Shown here: positions 15,810 to 25,823 of the stretch, in pieces
Layout of the letters: every line of letters starts with the position of its first letter
How positions within the stretch are numbered: position 1 is the stretch's first letter
Program-made: the position numbers and the translations under genes
The notes under the pieces: generated by a model
What the model saw: only the letters and a program-made list of their open reading frames with translations
Databases searched by the model: none
Told to the model about the DNA's origin: nothing
DNA from: Ancylobacter polymorphus
GTDB taxonomy: Bacteria; Pseudomonadota; Alphaproteobacteria; Rhizobiales; Xanthobacteraceae
Direction: 5' to 3'
Length of the DNA: 64,000 nucleotides
NCBI RefSeq assembly: GCF_030813495.1
Contig: NZ_JAUSUI010000002.1
Coordinates: 186,001-250,000, forward strand

Positions 15810-17401
15810 TGTATCGCTCGCAGGCGCAGCATGAGCGCCCCGCAGAAGCCGCCCAGAAGCAGCAACCACGATATCACCCTGCCGTGTGTGGCATAAGCTG
15901 TAGCTGCCAAAGCTTGCGGGAGGCTGTCGTCGAGGACGCCCCGCACACCCAGAGGTAGAACCGCGCTGATTCGTCCCAGAGGATCCACGACGGCGGATAT
16001 GCCGTTATTGGTGACCCGCACCAGCGGCAAGCCCTGCTCGATCGCCCGCAGCCGCGACTGCTCGAAATGCTGGTAGGGACCTGGGGTGAGGCCGAACCAG
16101 GCGTCGTTGGAGAGATTGAGCAGGAAGCCCGGCCGCGGGGTATCCTGTGCCGCGCCGGCGGGGGCGGGCATCACCTCGGTGGGAAAGATGGCCTCGTAGC
16201 AGATCAGCGGCACCGCCTCGGGCAAGCCGGGAATGGCCAGCAAGCTGCGCGCGGGCGCGGCGGCGAAGCCCCCGCGCACCCGCGTCAGCGCTTCCAGCCC
16301 CACCGCTTCCAGCGTTTCCTGAAACGGCAGATATTCGCCAAAAGGAACGAGGTGGACCTTGTCGGCATTGGCGCGAATCGTCCCGCTCGAATCGATCACC
16401 CGCACACTGTTGAACACGTCCGGCCGGTCGCGGCCCGGCACGGGCTGATAGCGCGCCGCGCCGGTGACGAGCACCGTGCCGGGCGGCAGCATGGCCACGA
16501 TCCGCGCCAGCGCCTCCGGCTCGCGCTCAAGGAAGAAGGGGAAGGCCGATTCGGGCCAGAACAGATGGGTGACGCCTTTCAGCCCGCCCTGGCTCTCGCT
16601 GGTGGCGAGATAGAGGTCCATCACCGTGCGGCGGGCGTCGTAGCGGAATTTCTGGTCCTGCGGCAGGTCGGGCTGCATCAGCCGCAGCCGCACATCCGGC
16701 ACGGTGGCGACCTCTGTGGTCGCGAGCCGCCACTGCCCGCCGGCCCATAGCGCCGCGAGCAGCAGCACGGCGAGGGCGAGCGGCAGCGGGCGGGTGCGGG
16801 GCGAGCCCCCCGGCGAGAACAGCGCCGCCGGGCTGGCGAGGCAGGCGAGCGTCGCCAGGCACAACCCGGTGAGCCCGACGATCGAGGCGGCCTGCGCGAA
16901 GCGCAGATCGGTCGCCAGCGCATAGCCGAAATCGTTCCAGGGAAAACCGGTGAGCCACGCGCCGCGTGCGGTCTCCGCCAGGGTGAGGGCGGCGGCGAAG
17001 GCAAGGATCCGCCCCGGCCCGCCCGTCCATAACAGCCGCGCCAGCACGCAGCCGAAGCCGGTATAGAGCGCGAGATAGGCCGGCAGGCCGAGCACCGCGA
17101 ACGGCATCAGCCACAGGAAGGCGTCGGCCTGCACCAGAAAGGCCTCGCCGATCCACCACAGGCCGGCGACGAAATAGCCGAGGCCAAACAGCCAGCCGGC
17201 GAGGAAGCTCGCCGTCAGCGCCCGGCGTAGAGGCAGGCCGGCGGTGGCGTCGATCAGGAACACCAGCACCGGCAGCGTCAGCGCCAGCACCGGCCACAGC
17301 CCGAAGGGCGGCATGGCGAGGGCGGACAGGCCGCCGGCCACCAGCGCGCCCAAAGCGCGCCAGCGGGCGGGGGCCGCCCGCAGGCGATCCGGCGTCAACA
17401 T
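15803..17401 (-). CDS. lnt: apolipoprotein N-acyltransferase
   Basis: 532 residues. Lnt adds the third acyl chain to lipoproteins at the periplasmic face of the inner membrane. The N-terminal 220 residues hold about six to seven membrane helices, the rest a nitrilase domain. The Glu-Lys-Cys triad can be placed at E284 (FWPESAFP), K348 (ADKVHLVPFGEY) and C401 (LICYEAIFP). A final hydrophobic segment re-anchors the C-terminus. It follows the corC-like gene in the conserved ybeY-corC-lnt order. Confidence 0.95.
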   Translation of the reverse strand: MLTPDRLRAAPARWRALGALVAGGLSALAMPPFGLWPVLALTLPVLVFLIDATAGLPLRRALTASFLAGWLFGLGYFVAGLWWIGEAFLVQADAFLWLMPFAVLGLPAYLALYTGFGCVLARLLWTGGPGRILAFAAALTLAETARGAWLTGFPWNDFGYALATDLRFAQAASIVGLTGLCLATLACLASPAALFSPGGSPRTRPLPLALAVLLLAALWAGGQWRLATTEVATVPDVRLRLMQPDLPQDQKFRYDARRTVMDLYLATSESQGGLKGVTHLFWPESAFPFFLEREPEALARIVAMLPPGTVLVTGAARYQPVPGRDRPDVFNSVRVIDSSGTIRANADKVHLVPFGEYLPFQETLEAVGLEALTRVRGGFAAAPARSLLAIPGLPEAVPLICYEAIFPTEVMPAPAGAAQDTPRPGFLLNLSNDAWFGLTPGPYQHFEQSRLRAIEQGLPLVRVTNNGISAVVDPLGRISAVLPLGVRGVLDDSLPQALAATAYATHGRVISWLLLLGGFCGALMLRLRAIHA

Positions 17402-17443
17402 TGGCTGGAAAAGGGCCGGGCGCCGCCGGCCCCGGTCGTCGTA

Positions 17444-18685
17444 TCAGGCCGCATCGGTGTCGCGCGGCCGCTCGTTGCGGGAGGTGTCCCCGGTCTGCTG
17501 CGCCGGCGGCGGCAGGGCGCGCGCCCGGGAGGCCGACCCGTCAGCGATGGCAGGGGGGGTGCCCGCCCCCGCCTCGCCGCGGTTTGCCGCGATGCGCAGC
17601 CGCTTGACCCGGCGCGGATCGGCGTCCAGCACCTCGATCTCGAAATCGCCCGGCCCCGAGACGATCTCGCCGCGCACCGGCACACGGCCGGCGAGGGTGA
17701 CGAGCAGGCCGCCGAGCGTGTCGACTTCTTCCGCCTCCTCGCCGAGCGCAAAGGCCGGATCGATCATCTCGGCCACGTCCTCAAGGCTGGCGCGGGCATC
17801 GGCGATGAAGCTGCCATCGGGCTGGCGGGCGATGGCGGGGGTCTCGTCCTCATCGTGCTCGTCTTCGATGTCGCCGACGATTTCCTCGACCAGATCCTCC
17901 ATCGAGACGATGCCGTCCGTCCCGCCATATTCGTCGATGACGAGGGCGAGATGGATGCGGCTCGCCTGCATGCTGGCGAGCAGTTCGATGGACGGCATGG
18001 AGGGCGGCACGAACAGCAGGCGGCGGATCAGCTTGGCGCCGCTCAGCGAATTGGAGAGGTCGATAGCCTTGAGATTGAACGCCGGCCGCGCCGCCTTGCC
18101 GCCGGCGGCGGGAACATCCGCCACGCTCTCGCGCTGGCCGCTGCGCACGGCCTCGGTGCGCGAGGCCGCCATGCGGGGCGTCATGGCGCGCTGGGTGAGA
18201 TAGGTCACGAGATCGCGGATATGGACCATGCCGACGGGGTCGTCGAGCGTGTCGTCATAGACGACGAGCCGGGAATGGCCGGCCTCGGCGAAGACGGCGA
18301 GCAGTTCGCCGAGCGAAATGTCCTTCTGCACGGCGACGATGTCCGCGCGCGGCACCATGAGGTCGCCGATCCGCAGCTCGCGCAGGTCCAGAATGCTCTT
18401 GAGCATCGTCCGCTCGGTGGCGGTGAGGTCCGCTCCCGGCTCGGTGCTGGGCGCCGCGAGCGTGGCGGCGAGATCGGAGCGCAGCGAGCCGGTGGAGCGC
18501 CGCCCGCCAATGAGATGGCGGAGCCGGCCGAAAATGCCGGCGCGAGGCTCGCTGGAGCCCCCGCCGGCCCTGCTTCGCTGCCCGACGCTTGTCGCGGTGC
18601 CGCTGGTGGCGCCATTGCTGGCGCCGCTACTTGGGCCCTCGCTGCCCCGGGAGGCGGAGGACGGACTGGGAAGAGGATCGGACAT
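17444..18685 (-). CDS. CorC/HlyC-type CBS-domain protein
   Basis: 413 residues. The first 60 residues are Ser/Gly-rich and poorly conserved. Two CBS domains follow (starting near DLRELRIGDLMVPRADIVAV, and later around FVPPSMPSIELLASM to VEEIVGD), then a CorC_HlyC domain near the C-terminus. The two CBS halves are separated by an unusually long spacer rich in Ala/Arg. CorC-like proteins are associated with Mg/Co efflux. No membrane domain is present, so it is the short, soluble type found beside ybeY and lnt. Confidence 0.9.
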   Translation of the reverse strand: MSDPLPSPSSASRGSEGPSSGASNGATSGTATSVGQRSRAGGGSSEPRAGIFGRLRHLIGGRRSTGSLRSDLAATLAAPSTEPGADLTATERTMLKSILDLRELRIGDLMVPRADIVAVQKDISLGELLAVFAEAGHSRLVVYDDTLDDPVGMVHIRDLVTYLTQRAMTPRMAASRTEAVRSGQRESVADVPAAGGKAARPAFNLKAIDLSNSLSGAKLIRRLLFVPPSMPSIELLASMQASRIHLALVIDEYGGTDGIVSMEDLVEEIVGDIEDEHDEDETPAIARQPDGSFIADARASLEDVAEMIDPAFALGEEAEEVDTLGGLLVTLAGRVPVRGEIVSGPGDFEIEVLDADPRRVKRLRIAANRGEAGAGTPPAIADGSASRARALPPPAQQTGDTSRNERPRDTDAA

Positions 18686-18709
18686 TGGCCTTTTGGTCAG
18701 TTGGTTCGG

Positions 18710-19237
18710 TCAGGGGTGAACGGGTTCGGTCTCGGCATAGGGGTCGGCGATGGCGAGGCTGGCGAGCACGCGACGCTCCATCGCCTCCATCTCCTCCGCC
18801 TCTTCCGCGACCTCGTGATCATAGCCGAGCAGATGCAGCGTACCATGGACAGCGAGATGCGCGAGATGGTCGGCGATAGGTTTGCCTTCCGCCTCCGCCT
18901 CGCGGGCCAGCGTTTCATAGGCGATGGCGATGTCGCCCAGATGGGGATCGCCGCCCTCCCGCGCCACCTCCGGGGTAGGAAAGGACAGCACGTTGGTGGC
19001 GTAGTCCTTGCCGCGCCAGTCTCGGTTGAGCGCCTGCAGCGCCGCGTCGTCGGTCAGTTTCACCGCGATCTCGGCGCCATCGATGTCGATCTCGTATTCG
19101 GTGAGCGCGCCGGCGCAGGCGGCGTTGACCGCCCGCACCACCAGCGCTTCGGCATCCGTGATCGAGGCCCAGGGCCCGGCCTCGACCAGCACGTCGACCT
19201 CGACCTGCGGCGCGGGACTGTCGCCTTCCCCGTTCAT
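18710..19237 (-). CDS. ybeY: endoribonuclease YbeY
   Basis: 175 residues. YbeY is a zinc metalloprotein needed for 16S rRNA 3' maturation and ribosome quality control. The metal motif H-x3-H-x5-H is at His131, His135 and His141 (HGTLHLLGYDH). The ATG overlaps the phoH stop by 4 bases, so the two are coupled. Length is slightly above the E. coli enzyme because of a short N-terminal extension. Confidence 0.95.
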   Translation of the reverse strand: MNGEGDSPAPQVEVDVLVEAGPWASITDAEALVVRAVNAACAGALTEYEIDIDGAEIAVKLTDDAALQALNRDWRGKDYATNVLSFPTPEVAREGGDPHLGDIAIAYETLAREAEAEGKPIADHLAHLAVHGTLHLLGYDHEVAEEAEEMEAMERRVLASLAIADPYAETEPVHP

Positions 19238-20358
19238 GGCCGCGCGATCCCCGCCGGGACCGCCGCCCGCGCCGCCGAATCCTTGCGGTCATAGGCGGCG
19301 ACGATGCGCCCGACCAGCTCGTGGCGCACCACATCGGCGGCGTTGAAGTGGCACACGTCGACGCCTTCCACGTCCTTCAGCAGCCCCACCGCCTCGGCCA
19401 GGCCCGAGGTCTGGCCCGGCGGCAGGTCGATCTGGCTGGGGTCGCCGGTGATAATCATGTGCGAGTTCTCGCCCAGGCGGGTGAGGAACATCTTCATCTG
19501 CATGGAGGTGGTATTCTGCGCCTCGTCGAGGATGACGCAGGCATTGGCCAGCGTGCGCCCGCGCATGAAGGCCAGCGGGGCGATCTCGATCTCGCCCGAC
19601 ATCATAGCCCGCTCGACAAAGGCGCGGTCCATCAAATCATGCAGCGCGTCGTAGATCGGGCGCAGATAGGGGTCGACCTTCTCCTTCATGTCGCCGGGCA
19701 GGAAGCCGAGCCGCTCGCCCGCTTCCACCGCCGGGCGGGAGAGGATCAGCCGGTCGACCACGCGCCGCTCCAAGAGGTGGACGGCATAGGCGACCGCGAG
19801 CCAGGTCTTGCCGGTGCCGGCGGGGCCGACGCCGAACACCAGCGTCTGCCGCTTGAGCGCGCGGATATAGGCGTCCTGCGCGGCGGTGCGGGCGCGCACC
19901 GGCCGGCGGCGCAGCTGGATTTCGTCGAAGCTCTGCTTCTTGGTCGCGGGGTCGAACTCGAATAATTGCCCCTGCGCGGCGGCCTCGCGCAGCACGCCCT
20001 CGACATCGCCGGGCTGGAGTTCCCCGCCCTTCTTCAGCCGGGCATAGAGCGTTTCCAGCACATGGCGCGCCTGCTCGCAGGCCTCGCGCGGGCCTTCCAG
20101 CGTGACATGGTTGCCGCGCTGCTCGGCGACGATTTCCAGCCGCCGCTCGATGAGGGCGAGATTCTGCCCGTAATGGCCGAAAAGCTGGCTGGCGACGCGG
20201 TTGTCGTCGAAGGCCAGCACGATCTGCCCGGCGGAATCGTCGTCCGGCGTGTCGATCCAGCGCGGGGCCGCCGGCACGGCGCGCGGCGCCGCGCGCGGGG
20301 AGGTGAGGGTCCGTTCCGTCTCGCTACCAGATCCGCTACCAGGTCGACGCACGCTCAC
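19234..20358 (-). CDS. phoH: PhoH-like ATPase
   Basis: 374 residues from a GTG start that overlaps the miaB stop. Walker A is GPAGTGKT at 178-185 and Walker B includes DEAQNTT at 278-284. An N-terminal KH-like region precedes the ATPase, as in PhoH/PhoL proteins. The partner of YbeY in many bacteria, it likely acts in RNA metabolism. No ATG is available near the family N-terminus, which supports GTG initiation. Confidence 0.93.
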   Translation of the reverse strand: MSVRRPGSGSGSETERTLTSPRAAPRAVPAAPRWIDTPDDDSAGQIVLAFDDNRVASQLFGHYGQNLALIERRLEIVAEQRGNHVTLEGPREACEQARHVLETLYARLKKGGELQPGDVEGVLREAAAQGQLFEFDPATKKQSFDEIQLRRRPVRARTAAQDAYIRALKRQTLVFGVGPAGTGKTWLAVAYAVHLLERRVVDRLILSRPAVEAGERLGFLPGDMKEKVDPYLRPIYDALHDLMDRAFVERAMMSGEIEIAPLAFMRGRTLANACVILDEAQNTTSMQMKMFLTRLGENSHMIITGDPSQIDLPPGQTSGLAEAVGLLKDVEGVDVCHFNAADVVRHELVGRIVAAYDRKDSAARAAVPAGIARP

Positions 20359-21779
20359 GCCTCCAGTTTTTCGCCCTGCCCGATGAAACGCGATTCGCGC
20401 GCCGGTCGTTCACCAAAAAACTCGCCGCCGCATATGTCGCCCGAAAGACTCTTGGTGCTGACCTCGCGCACTTCCACTTCCGCCAGCGTGCCGATAGCCT
20501 CAAGCGGGGCCTCGACGACGACGGATTGCAGATAGGGCGAGCGGCCGATCAGCTGGCCGGGGAAGCGGCCGGGCTTTTCCAGCAGAATGTCGAAGCGACG
20601 GCCACGGCAGGCGGCGTCGAACGCCGCCTTCTGCCGGTCGAGCAGCGCCTGCAGCGCATGGATGCGCTCGGATTTCGCCGCTTCCGGCACCTGCTCGCCC
20701 ATTCCCGCCGCCGGCGTGCCGGGGCGAGGGGAATATTTGAACGAGAAGGCGGAGGCGAAGCCCACGCGCTCCACAAGGTCCATCGTCTCCGTGAAATCGG
20801 CCTCGGTCTCGCCGGGGAAGCCGACGATGAAATCCGAGGAGAAGGCGATGTCCGGCCGGGCCGCGCGCACGCGGGCGACGATGTCGAAGAACAGCTCGCG
20901 GTCGTGCTTGCGGTTCATCGCCGCCAGCACCCGGTTGGAGCCGGACTGCACCGGCAGGTGCAGATAGGGCATCAGCGCCGGCAGCTCGCGATGGGCGGCG
21001 ATCAGCTCGTCATCCATGTCGCGCGGATGGCTGGTGGTGTAGCGCACGCGGGCGATGCCCGGCACCTCGGCGATGCGGCGCACCAGTTCCGGCAGGTTCG
21101 CGGTGCGGCCGGCGGCGTCGGCGCCGTGATAGGCGTTGACGTTCTGGCCGATCAGCGTCACCTCGCGCACCCCGGCCTCGGCGAGGCGGATCACCTCGTC
21201 GAGAATTTTGGCGAGCGGGCGCGAGACTTCCGCCCCGCGCGTATAGGGCACGACGCAGAAGGTGCAGAACTTGTCGCAGCCTTCCTGCACGGTGACAAAA
21301 GCCGTGGGGCCGCGCTTGGCGATCGCCGCCGGGGTCGGCGGAGGCAGGAAATCGAACTTGTCCTCGACCGGAAACTCGGTCTCGACGATGCCGGCGCGCC
21401 GGTTATGGCCGCGCCGCGCGGCATCGGCCAGCAGTTCGGGCAGCTTGTGGTAGCTCTGCGGGCCGACGACGAGGTCGACGCCGCGCGCGCGCTTGAGGAT
21501 TTCCCCGCCTTCCGCCTGCGCGACGCAGCCGGCGACCGCCACCATCTGCCGGCGACCGGCTTCTTCCTGCGCCTTTTTCAGCCGGCCGAGCTCGGAATAG
21601 ACCTTCTCGGCGGCCTTCTCGCGGATATGGCAGGTGTTGAGGATGACGAGATCGGCGTCGTCCGGGCTGTCGGTTTCGACATAGCCCTCTTTCGCCAGCG
21701 TGTCCGTCATGCGCTGGGCGTCATAGACGTTCATCTGGCAGCCGAAGGAGCGGACGTAGAGCTTGCGCGTATCACTCAT
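20355..21779 (-). CDS. miaB: tRNA-2-methylthio-N6-dimethylallyladenosine synthase
   Basis: 474 residues from the ATG at 21777-21779. MiaB adds a methylthio group to i6A37 of tRNA. It has the N-terminal UPF0004 domain with three cysteines (C14, C50, C85), the radical-SAM motif C168-x3-C172-x2-C175 (CDKFCTFC), and a C-terminal TRAM domain. The two Fe-S clusters are thus fully supported. It is followed by phoH with overlapping stop/start. The 261 bases upstream hold a likely 5' region with a GGGCGC/GCGCCC hairpin but no gene. Confidence 0.95.
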   Translation of the reverse strand: MSDTRKLYVRSFGCQMNVYDAQRMTDTLAKEGYVETDSPDDADLVILNTCHIREKAAEKVYSELGRLKKAQEEAGRRQMVAVAGCVAQAEGGEILKRARGVDLVVGPQSYHKLPELLADAARRGHNRRAGIVETEFPVEDKFDFLPPPTPAAIAKRGPTAFVTVQEGCDKFCTFCVVPYTRGAEVSRPLAKILDEVIRLAEAGVREVTLIGQNVNAYHGADAAGRTANLPELVRRIAEVPGIARVRYTTSHPRDMDDELIAAHRELPALMPYLHLPVQSGSNRVLAAMNRKHDRELFFDIVARVRAARPDIAFSSDFIVGFPGETEADFTETMDLVERVGFASAFSFKYSPRPGTPAAGMGEQVPEAAKSERIHALQALLDRQKAAFDAACRGRRFDILLEKPGRFPGQLIGRSPYLQSVVVEAPLEAIGTLAEVEVREVSTKSLSGDICGGEFFGERPARESRFIGQGEKLEA

Positions 21780-22040
21780 TGCGTGTCGATCGACCCGTGC
21801 CGGGCGCCCACAGGGAGCCGCGCGGCGTCTTGCGTTGGAAACCCGAGGGCGCGGTGGGCGCGTTCCCGCAAGGCGCCCTCGTTGCTCGCCGCTCGTTCCC
21901 ACCTCGGTCGACTGCAGGTCGAGATCGTCCACGTCTCCGCGATTGACGCCTATGCCCCTGTGTAGCGGGATTTGCGCGAAAAGGAAATGCGCGGGACGGG
22001 CGGCAGCGGGGGCCGGCATGGCGAATTTGCGTGATTTTCC

Positions 22041-22814
22041 TCAGCCGTGACGCCCGTTCAGCGCCTGCGCCAGCAAGTGGCGCACCGCGCGCTCGGCCTC
22101 CTGCGCCGCCGCCTTGCGGCCGCCCGCCGCCAGCGGGGCGCCGAAGCGCAGCTCCACCTCGACGCCGCCGCGCCGCAGCACCTCCATCAGATGCGGGGCG
22201 AGGTCCATGTCGCCATACCAGGCGAGATGCGGGCGCCCGGCGCGGCCGACCGGCAGGCCGGCGAGGCCGATATAGGCGATGGCGAGCGGCTGGATGGTGG
22301 CCGCCGCGCCTTCCTCCTCGCCCATGCCCTGGCGGGCGGCGCCGATCAGCGCCGAGCGGAAGGGCAGTACCCGGTTGCCGTCGCTCGACGTGCCCTCGGC
22401 GAACAGCACCACCGGATCGCCGTCATTCATCCGCGCCGCCATTTCCCCCGCCACCCGCCCCGTCGCCGTGCGGGAGGTGCGGTCGACGAAGATGGTGCGC
22501 TGGAGCTTCGCCAGCAGGCCGATGCCCGGCCAGCGCGCCACCTCGCTCTTGGCGACGAAGCACAGGGGCAGGCGCGAGCCCAGCACCAGAATGTCGAGCC
22601 AGGACACATGGTTGGCGACGATCAGCAGCGGCCGTGCGGGCGCCGGCGCGCCGACCACCCGCACCCGCACGCCGATGAGCGCCAGAACGAGTCGGTGATA
22701 GAGCAGGGGAATCGTTCGCCGCGTCGGCAGCCGTAGCGCCACCGACAGCCATTGCAGGGGAATGCCCAGCAGCGTGACGAGCACGACCGGCACGATCACC
22801 AGCCACGCCCGCAC
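22041..22814 (-). CDS. 1-acyl-glycerol-3-phosphate acyltransferase-like (PlsC) protein
   Basis: 257 residues from a GTG at 22812-22814, 5 bases after the fur-like stop, with AAGGA ahead of it. An N-terminal membrane segment (about 4-24) precedes the PlsC domain. The HX4D motif is His69 and Asp74 (NHVSWLD) and the EGT block is at 140-142 (EGTSSDG). It should acylate lysophosphatidic acid or a related lipid at the inner membrane. Position between fur and miaB is conserved in rhizobia. Confidence 0.9.
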   Translation of the reverse strand: MRAWLVIVPVVLVTLLGIPLQWLSVALRLPTRRTIPLLYHRLVLALIGVRVRVVGAPAPARPLLIVANHVSWLDILVLGSRLPLCFVAKSEVARWPGIGLLAKLQRTIFVDRTSRTATGRVAGEMAARMNDGDPVVLFAEGTSSDGNRVLPFRSALIGAARQGMGEEEGAAATIQPLAIAYIGLAGLPVGRAGRPHLAWYGDMDLAPHLMEVLRRGGVEVELRFGAPLAAGGRKAAAQEAERAVRHLLAQALNGRHG

Positions 22815-22818
22815 GGCT

Positions 22819-23247
22819 TCAGTCCTTCTTGGGGTCGAGCGGCACGCCGTAAAGCTCCAGCCGGTGGCCGACGAGACGGTAGCCGAGCTTGCGGGCGATC
22901 TCTTCCTGCAGCTGCTCGATCTCTTCGGAGCGGAACTCCACCACTGTGCCGTTGCGCAGATCGATGAGATGGTCGTGATGCTCGTCCGGCACCGGCTCGT
23001 AGCGCGAGCGGCCGTCGCGGAAATCATGGCGGGCGATGATGCCGGCATCCTCGAACAGCTTCACCGTGCGGTAGACGGTGGAGATGGAGATGCGGTCGTC
23101 CACGGCGACGGCGCGGCGGTGCAGTTCCTCGACATCGGGATGGTCCTGCGCATCAGTGATGATGCGAGCGATCACCCGGCGCTGGTCGGTCATCCGCAAC
23201 CCCAGCGTCACGCAGGCTTCCTCGATCGCGGTCGGCTTGTCGTTCAT
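22819..23247 (-). CDS. fur: Fur-family transcriptional regulator (Fur/Mur type)
   Basis: 142 residues. Winged-helix DNA-binding part about 1-85 and dimerisation part after it. The regulatory metal residues are seen in DEHHDHLIDL. The CxxC pair that binds structural zinc in E. coli Fur is missing (DLRNG replaces CLDCG), as in the manganese-responsive Mur/Fur of rhizobia. Its metal is probably Mn or Fe; which one cannot be decided here. It sits in the tsaB-rimI-fur-plsC-miaB run. Confidence 0.88.
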   Translation of the reverse strand: MNDKPTAIEEACVTLGLRMTDQRRVIARIITDAQDHPDVEELHRRAVAVDDRISISTVYRTVKLFEDAGIIARHDFRDGRSRYEPVPDEHHDHLIDLRNGTVVEFRSEEIEQLQEEIARKLGYRLVGHRLELYGVPLDPKKD

Positions 23248-23340
23248 TCCTCGGCCTGTTTCCTTCAGCCCGCAAGTCTCGGTGCATTCCCGCCCGCTCC
23301 GCCTTATGGCGCAGCGATGCGGGCGAGGGCAATGGTTTCC

Positions 23341-23847
23341 TCAGGCGATGTCCCGCCGCATGGTCAGCGCGGCCACCGGCGCGCCGGCGCCATTGCGATA
23401 ATAGCCCGGCCGGCGGCCGATCTCGCGGAAGCCGGTGCGGGCATAGAGCTTCAGCGCCGCGGCATTGCCGTCCTCGACTTCGAGGAACACGGTACGGTAG
23501 CCCTCCGCCGCCAGCGTGCCGAAGGCGGCTTCCACCAGCCGGCGGCCGAGCCCGGCGCCGCGCCGGCGGCTGTCGACTGCGACCGAGAGAATCTCCATCT
23601 CCGGCGCCACCCCGCTCAGCAGGATGAAGCCGACCGGCATGCCGCCGGGGCCGTCGGTGGCCACCAGGCCGCGCGTCAGCCGGTTGGCGATCAGCCGCTC
23701 GAATTCGGCCGCGTCCCAGCCGATGCGGAAGGATTGCGCGTGCAGGCGGGCCAGCGCCTCGGCATCGCCGGGGCGGACCGTGCGCAGCGTCGCCTCGCCG
23801 GGGCGGGCGCGGGTCATCCAGTCGAGCCAGGCCGGCAGCCGGCTCAT
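23341..23847 (-). CDS. rimI: ribosomal-protein-alanine N-acetyltransferase-like GNAT
   Basis: 168 residues. The acetyl-CoA loop RRRGAGLGRRL is at about 94-104 and the C-terminal ALKLYARTGFREIGRRPGYY block is typical of RimI. The ATG overlaps the tsaB stop by 4 bases. RimI acetylates the N-terminus of protein S18 in E. coli; the tsaB-rimI pairing is widespread, so the family call is good, though the true substrate could differ. Confidence 0.9.
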   Translation of the reverse strand: MSRLPAWLDWMTRARPGEATLRTVRPGDAEALARLHAQSFRIGWDAAEFERLIANRLTRGLVATDGPGGMPVGFILLSGVAPEMEILSVAVDSRRRGAGLGRRLVEAAFGTLAAEGYRTVFLEVEDGNAAALKLYARTGFREIGRRPGYYRNGAGAPVAALTMRRDIA

Positions 23848-24527
23848 CGCCGGGCGATCCGCCCGCCGGTCTGCGGCTTGGCGTCGGCGTCGCGCAGATA
23901 AAGCGGCTTGGGTTCGGAACGGGCGGGGTCGGCGACGCTGGCGATCCGCGCCAGCCATACCGGGTCCGGCGTCGCGGTGGCGCGCACCTCCAGCGGCGGC
24001 TGCGCGCCCATCGGCCAGGCGTCGACCAAGAGGCCGGCGCCGGAACCGACCAGCCGCACCGGCCCGTTGGCGACCGAGCGCGCCGCATCCTTCGCCGCCA
24101 TGGCGCGCGGGCTCACCAGAACCCGGCCGGCGGGGCCGATCATCTGCAGATAGACATTGCCATGGCGGGCATCGATGGCGGCGGCCACCGGAACCGCATC
24201 GTCGCGCGCCAGCAGCGGGGCGGCGAGCACGGTGAGCGTCGGCAGGCCAAGCACCGGCTTGCCGGTGGCGAGGCCGAAGCCGCGCGCCGCCGACAGGCCG
24301 ACGCGCAGGCCGGTGAAGCTCCCCGGCCCGACGGTGACGGCGAACAGGTCGATATCGGTAAAGGCCGCGCCGGCGGCGCTCATTACCCGCTGCACCATCG
24401 GGATCAGCGATTCGGCATGGCCGCGCGCCATGACGACATGCTCCATCGCCCGCGTCGCGTCGGTGTCCATGTCGTGCAGGGCCGCCGAACAGGCGTCGAG
24501 CGCGGTGTCGATGGCGAGAATCAGCAT
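23844..24527 (-). CDS. tsaB: tRNA threonylcarbamoyladenosine biosynthesis protein TsaB
   Basis: 227 residues of the ASKHA fold. The N-terminal phosphate-1 loop is LAIDTALDACSAAL, and GPGSFTGLRVGLS near residue 70-80 is diagnostic for TsaB. With TsaD and TsaE it forms the t6A37 synthesis complex. It is coupled to rimI by overlap. A second copy or TsaD is not in this window. Confidence 0.94.
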   Translation of the reverse strand: MLILAIDTALDACSAALHDMDTDATRAMEHVVMARGHAESLIPMVQRVMSAAGAAFTDIDLFAVTVGPGSFTGLRVGLSAARGFGLATGKPVLGLPTLTVLAAPLLARDDAVPVAAAIDARHGNVYLQMIGPAGRVLVSPRAMAAKDAARSVANGPVRLVGSGAGLLVDAWPMGAQPPLEVRATATPDPVWLARIASVADPARSEPKPLYLRDADAKPQTGGRIARR

Positions 24528-24615
24528 GGGCCAGAATCAGCAGGGTGGAGCGCGGTCATCGTTCCACCATGCACCTGCGCGCGCCCCTATGGAAAGGGCG
24601 CGCCCGCAGCGGCGG

Positions 24616-25170
24616 TCAGACCGGGCGCACTTCCACCACGTCGGGAACGAAATGGCGGAGCAGGTTCTCGATTCCGTTCTTCAGCGTGGCGGTGGAGGAG
24701 GGGCAGCCGGCGCAGGAGCCCTTCATGGCGAGAAACACCACGCCATCCTTGTAGCCGCGGAAGGTGATGTCGCCGCCATCATTGGCCACCGCCGGGCGCA
24801 CGCGGGTGTCGATCAGCTCGCGGATCGTGTCGACCAGCCCGGCATCCTTGGCCTCGAAGAAGGCGTCGTCGGCGGTGTGCGCGTGGTCCTCGGGCAGGAT
24901 CGGCTGGCCGGAGACGAAATGCTCCATGATGGCGCCGAGAATGGCGGGCTTGAGATGCGCCCACTCGCCCTGTGCCTTGGTGACGGTGACGAAATCCGAG
25001 CCGAAGAACACACCGGTGACGCCGGGCACCTCGAACAGGCGCACCGCCAGTGGCGAGCGCGCGGCCTCCTCGGCGTCGCGCGCCTCGAATGTGCCGTCGC
25101 CGAGCACGGAACGGCCGGGCAGGAACTTCAGCGTGGCGGGATTGGGGGTGGCTTCGGTCTGGATGAACAT
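24616..25170 (-). CDS. NifU/Nfu-type Fe-S scaffold protein
   Basis: 184 residues. An N-terminal Nfu_N domain (starting MFIQTEATPNPATLKF) and a C-terminal NifU-like domain with the cluster-binding C153-x2-C156 in GSCAGCPSS. It resembles mitochondrial NFU1, which delivers 4Fe-4S clusters to lipoate synthase and other enzymes. GGAG precedes the ATG at 25168-25170. It stands alone between uspA and tsaB. Confidence 0.93.
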   Translation of the reverse strand: MFIQTEATPNPATLKFLPGRSVLGDGTFEARDAEEAARSPLAVRLFEVPGVTGVFFGSDFVTVTKAQGEWAHLKPAILGAIMEHFVSGQPILPEDHAHTADDAFFEAKDAGLVDTIRELIDTRVRPAVANDGGDITFRGYKDGVVFLAMKGSCAGCPSSTATLKNGIENLLRHFVPDVVEVRPV

Positions 25171-25292
25171 GTCGGTCTCCTTGCCAACCGGGGTTCAAGG
25201 CCGCGGCGACGGGGGAATGTGCACTTTAGATAAGCTCTCACCGGCGCGAGGGGAAGGGCGTCGCGGCGCCGCGCCCGTTTACACCCGCCGGC

Positions 25293-25790
25293 TCACGCCA
25301 GCGCGTCGATCTCGCTGTCGGAGAGCGCGCCCGGCACCAGGGTAACGGGCACCGGCAGGCTCGCCCACATGCCTTTGGCCAGCGAGGCGATGAGCGGCCC
25401 CGGTCCTTCCTTGCCGGTGCCGGCGGCGAGCACGAGGATGGCGATGTCCTCATCCTCCTCGATGACGGCGAGGATCTGGTCGGCGACCGTGCCCTCGCGC
25501 ACCACCCGCTCGGTGTCGACGCCGGCAATGCCTTCCGCCCGGGCGGAGAGCAGATCGAGCCGCGCCTCGGCCTTGTCGGTCGCTTCCGCCCGCATCAGAT
25601 CGGCGACGCCGAGCCACTGGCTCGGCGCCTCTTCCAGCTGCAGCACGGCGAGCAGCACAACGGCGCCGCCGGTGCGCGCCGCGCGCCGCGCGGCGTAATA
25701 GAGCGCGCGGTCGCATTCCGGCGTATCGTCCGCCAGCACGAGGAACTTCCGGCGGTGGCCGGGCTCATGGCTTTGGCGCCGGCGCGGCAT
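25293..25790 (-). CDS. universal stress protein (UspA family)
   Basis: 165 residues with a single Usp domain. The N-terminal strand FLVLADDTPECDRAL and a C-terminal AGTGKEGPGPLIASLAKGMW segment correspond to the ATP-binding region of the family, although the canonical G-x2-G-x9-G-S/T is altered. It lies 33 bases downstream of trpS and is probably cotranscribed. Confidence 0.87.
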   Translation of the reverse strand: MPRRRQSHEPGHRRKFLVLADDTPECDRALYYAARRAARTGGAVVLLAVLQLEEAPSQWLGVADLMRAEATDKAEARLDLLSARAEGIAGVDTERVVREGTVADQILAVIEEDEDIAILVLAAGTGKEGPGPLIASLAKGMWASLPVPVTLVPGALSDSEIDALA

Positions 25791-25823
25791 GGGCTCCCTC
25801 CGGGCGAATGCAACCGCTGAAGG

